Shown here: piece by piece, positions 60,901 to 64,000 of the stretch
How positions within the stretch are numbered: the first letter of the stretch is position 1
Layout: every line of letters begins with the position of its first letter
Assembly: GCF_020184175.1 (NCBI RefSeq)
Contig: NC_065530.1
Coordinates: 25,707,260 to 25,771,259 of the forward strand
From: Aphis gossypii
Lineage: Eukaryota > Arthropoda > Insecta > Hemiptera > Aphididae
DNA length: 64,000 nt
Direction of reading: 5' to 3'
Notes under the pieces: generated by a model
Told to the model about the DNA's origin: nothing
Databases searched by the model: none
Seen by the model: the letters and a program-made list of their open reading frames with translations, nothing else
Program-made: the position numbers and the translations under genes

Positions 60901-63900
60901 GGATAATAATGTTATTTTTATTTCATACAGTATATAGATAAACTAAGCTGTCCTTGAACATGGGTAAATGTAAAGTTTATCCTCACAAATTATTTGCATT
61001 TTACAGATCAACTTCAATGTTAATGTCAGATAGGTATTAAGGAATAAAATACATTTACATAATCAAATTGTATATAACTTATCGAAATTACGAAACATAT
61101 ATAAGTATAATAAGTATATAGTAAGATAAACGTGTTTGATGGGCTACTGAGGCATGTGTGTTTTATTTTTAAATAAAAAGCAAACATGAACTAACGTAAT
61201 GTTTGAAAATCAATAATATATAATATAGGTTTTGATCATGATATAATAAACTTTATTATATCATGGTTTTGATAATGAAATAGTGGTTAGGCTGACTTAT
61301 GTAAAATTGTTCACTATTGCAGTATTTTTTTTTTTTTTGTTGATATTTTTTTAAACATTATAATATATTATTAAAAGTAATTCAAAAACACTTTCATTTC
61401 TGATTGAAATATGTTTCAATTTGTATTCAATAATTCAATTATCTATCACTGATTATTTAAATGAATACATGCTGTTGGTTTTGTTATTTATACTGATAAA
61501 AATATTTTTTTTTTAAAAAATATGTATATATATTAATTATTTTGAATAAGTCGTGAAGACCGTCGACTGTAAGAATCATATACATACGTTGATAATGTAT
61601 CGTCATAGGGCAAGAAAATAATTTTGAAAATTGTACCTATATATTTTTCAGTTATCATCATTATAGATTTGAGATTTATATTCCTTAAATCTGATTATTG
61701 AACAAAAAACGTATTTAATTAAAAATTTTTTCAATAAAATTAAAGGTAAATTTAATTCATAGATATGAAAAATATTGAATTACTTAAATATTAATAGTGT
61801 TAAAAATGACCACATTTACTGAAAAGTTATTTTTTTTTAGTTCCATAATATAAATTTATCCATGTCAACCAATTAATAATAATTTAAAAATTTGCGAAAC
61901 AAGTCTTCTTCTCATTCTATACTCTATTTGTTTATATATTATATAAGTATACAATAAACATTATACGTATTATACTAATAACTTATTTCTTCCAAAATAA
62001 TATTATTGTTATTAAAATGAAAAATATTGTTCAGTTAATATCTAATAGCTAAATGTAAATAGTTTATACCAGCAAAAGAATGAATTATAATAATGTTAAT
62101 TAAAAAGTGGTATTTAATTATAATACACTATATATCAACAGTTATTTTGTATTCATAAAAAAAAATAATTTCAAAGTTTAAAACTCGATGTTTCTTTTAA
62201 AATGTATATACCAATTTATTGCTTACACTTATTGGATAGTATTAATGAATTCGTCACTCACCTGTAAAAAAAAAAAAAAAAATAAAAAATAAATAATTTA
62301 ATCATTTATACATAATTAACATACATTTTTTTCAAAATGATAATAATATTTATTTTTAAATATCTATTTTAAAAAGGATTACACCTATACTCCCAAAATA
62401 TATCATATGAGTATACTTTTCAATAAAGTTATAATTGTATTATATATACATGTATGTATATAAAATAATATGATAAAAACTAATTAGGTATCTTAAGTTA
62501 ATCAGATTTAAAATTAAACTGTATAGTATTGTATATTAATATAGAAGCATAATGTGAATGTATGATATTAAATCATAGGTGTTTATATATTATTGTATTT
62601 AATTTTTTACGTACACAAACCTACCATAGTAAAATAAGGTAGTAACCGTTTCCCACATTAATATTTTTTTTTTATAGTTATTTATTTTTAGTTAATTATG
62701 TTCTATCATTAGTAACCCAAATATGTATTATCTCAAATTTTTATAATTTTATTTTAATATTTTAATTAGATTATTTATATTAACACATAAATAATCATAC
62801 TTAAAATATATTATGATAATATTTAGTATTGGAGTAAATTAAGCATTTATCAAACTTTGAAGTATAAAATATATTTTCTGTGTTTACATATTAGTTTTTC
62901 ATTATTTTTATTTTTTTAATCGATTATAAATTAAAATCGCGTAAAAACCAACGTACCTATAAGGCTTAAAATGATATTAAATCTTAAATTTTTAAATTTG
63001 ATGATAGTTTGGTCAATTTATTTTTATAATAAATTAAGTAATACAATGTTGTGTGTTTGTAAAACGGATGAAATGATGAAATATTTCAATAAATAGCTAA
63101 AAATTGAATATTTCAAACGATAAAACACGTACAAATAATTGTGAATTACTTTTGGTTTGGTTACTTAAAATAGCTAGTGTAAGTATTGATCATTTATTAA
63201 GATCTATATATAATACACAAAATTACAATATGTATAAATGTATATAAAAATGTGTACCTATACAAAATAGTGGTTTCTACTTTATTCACTCATATGTAGT
63301 ATATAACTATTAAATTAAATTATTTTTTTTTTATGTTTAAAAACTTCCGAAAGTGAAACAAATCGATAGATTTTTTTCAATAAATATTGGATACATAGTA
63401 TTTTTATTATTACTATATTTATTTAATTTAGCACGTTCTCATGACAATTGCTTGTAGTTAAAATTTTGAGAGAGCGAATAGCTATTAGCTATATACACAA
63501 TATTAATTTGAGGATTAATTAATAAATTATCAGTGATAGTAATCAAAGATCAGTTATTGAAATTAAAAATAGTTTGGGCTAAGCTTGATATAATCCATAC
63601 GAAAATGAAAAACGGTGGATACAAATAAAATATGAGTGAGCAAACATTGAATTCATCTATCTTAGATATTATTGCGAGTATAGTTTTTTTATTTTTATAA
63701 AGTCTCTTGATTGGTTTGAGTTTTTGGGGACATTATTTGTGCAACTAGTAACCAAGTTAATCCTTAAGAGGAACTATTCGCGAGAGTAAAATTGCTGACA
63801 ATGAATACAGGTAATAAAACAAATAACAATCAAAATTACCACAAAGTTACAGAATACGTATATTTTACAGAGCGTATATTATTTTATCTACGAGTATTAT

Positions 63901-64000
63901 GGTAGTAATATCCTGTAAAATCATTCATGTCTGTGTTACTTGCCAATGTGAGTGGTGGCTGCACAGCAATTAAAGAATAACTAAACCAATTCCCAATGCA
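57924..64000. other. AT-rich stretch to the window end
   Basis: No supported gene. Contains a palindromic insertion relic at 61229-61273 (listed separately), a T13A12 run at about 60635-60660 and a poly-A run at about 62266-62282. Donor-like signals near the end (CAG|GTAATA near 63811, AAT|GTGAGT near 63949) have no matching acceptor-bounded block that is convincing. Confidence 0.45.
61229..61273. mobile_element. Perfect palindrome flanked by 8-bp direct repeats
   Basis: GTTTTGAT (61229-61236), CATGATATAATAAA, C, TTTATTATATCATG, GTTTTGAT (61266-61273). The 14-bp arms are exact inverted repeats around one base, and the outer 8-bp repeats are identical and direct. Short terminal inverted repeats with an 8-bp target duplication are the structure left by hAT- or P-type DNA transposons (family knowledge), so this is best read as a collapsed element or repair relic in which only the two ends remain. 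Confidence 0.5.

Noticed and set aside
1..64000. tRNA, rRNA, conserved microRNA, CRISPR array, telomeric TTAGG repeats and bacterial operons
   Set aside because: Read for each by eye on both strands; no diagnostic sequence was recognised. A covariance-model scan would be the decisive test.

Overview
The window looks like nuclear DNA of an insect, most probably an aphid or a close hemipteran. It is very AT-rich, full of poly-A/T runs and TA, AAT, GA and CA microsatellites, and has no bacterial gene packing. Long AT-rich stretches are broken by short islands of higher GC and CpG content. The few convincing open frames are short, and several are bounded by eukaryotic splice signals. The taxon is an inference from composition and repeat style, not from a gene that identifies the species. 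No tRNA, rRNA or CRISPR array was recognised, and no complete conventional gene is visible.

Layout. At the left edge a 96-nt exon-like block (455-550, + strand) carries the motif KYGTDGFRG of alpha-D-phosphohexomutases, bounded by strong splice sites; it is the only recognised protein family of reasonable confidence. CpG-rich islands lie at about 6.1-7.05, 13.3-14.2, 36.96-37.7, 43.7-44.1, 45.7-46.3 and 52.4-53.5 kb. They have promoter features (TATA boxes, an arthropod TCAGT initiator) and consensus donors at several island edges, so they may be promoters or first exons of long-intron genes. The best core promoter is at 37634-37666.

Other coding-like islands are at 11746-11982 (-), 18109-18243 (+), 20055-20179 (+), 29861-30079 (+), 35027-36233 (+, three phase-compatible exons followed by AATAAA), 48588-48630 (+), 51089-51292 (-), 53159 onward (+) and 57822-57923 (+). 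None can be named. In islands of about 40% GC an open frame of 25-35 codons is expected by chance, so the confidences are kept low.

Mobile DNA. One interspersed repeat family has two large copies in opposite orientation (7555-8450 and 38085-39566) and several fragments. The long copy holds a tandem pair of about 530-bp units; the short copy has one unit that is a mosaic of the two. A perfect 29-bp palindrome flanked by 8-bp direct repeats (61229-61273) looks like a micro-insertion or excision relic of an 8-bp-target-site transposon. A decayed FLYWCH-like frame (53534-53719, -) suggests an old MULE-type transposase. The rest is AT-rich intergenic or intronic DNA in which no gene was seen.
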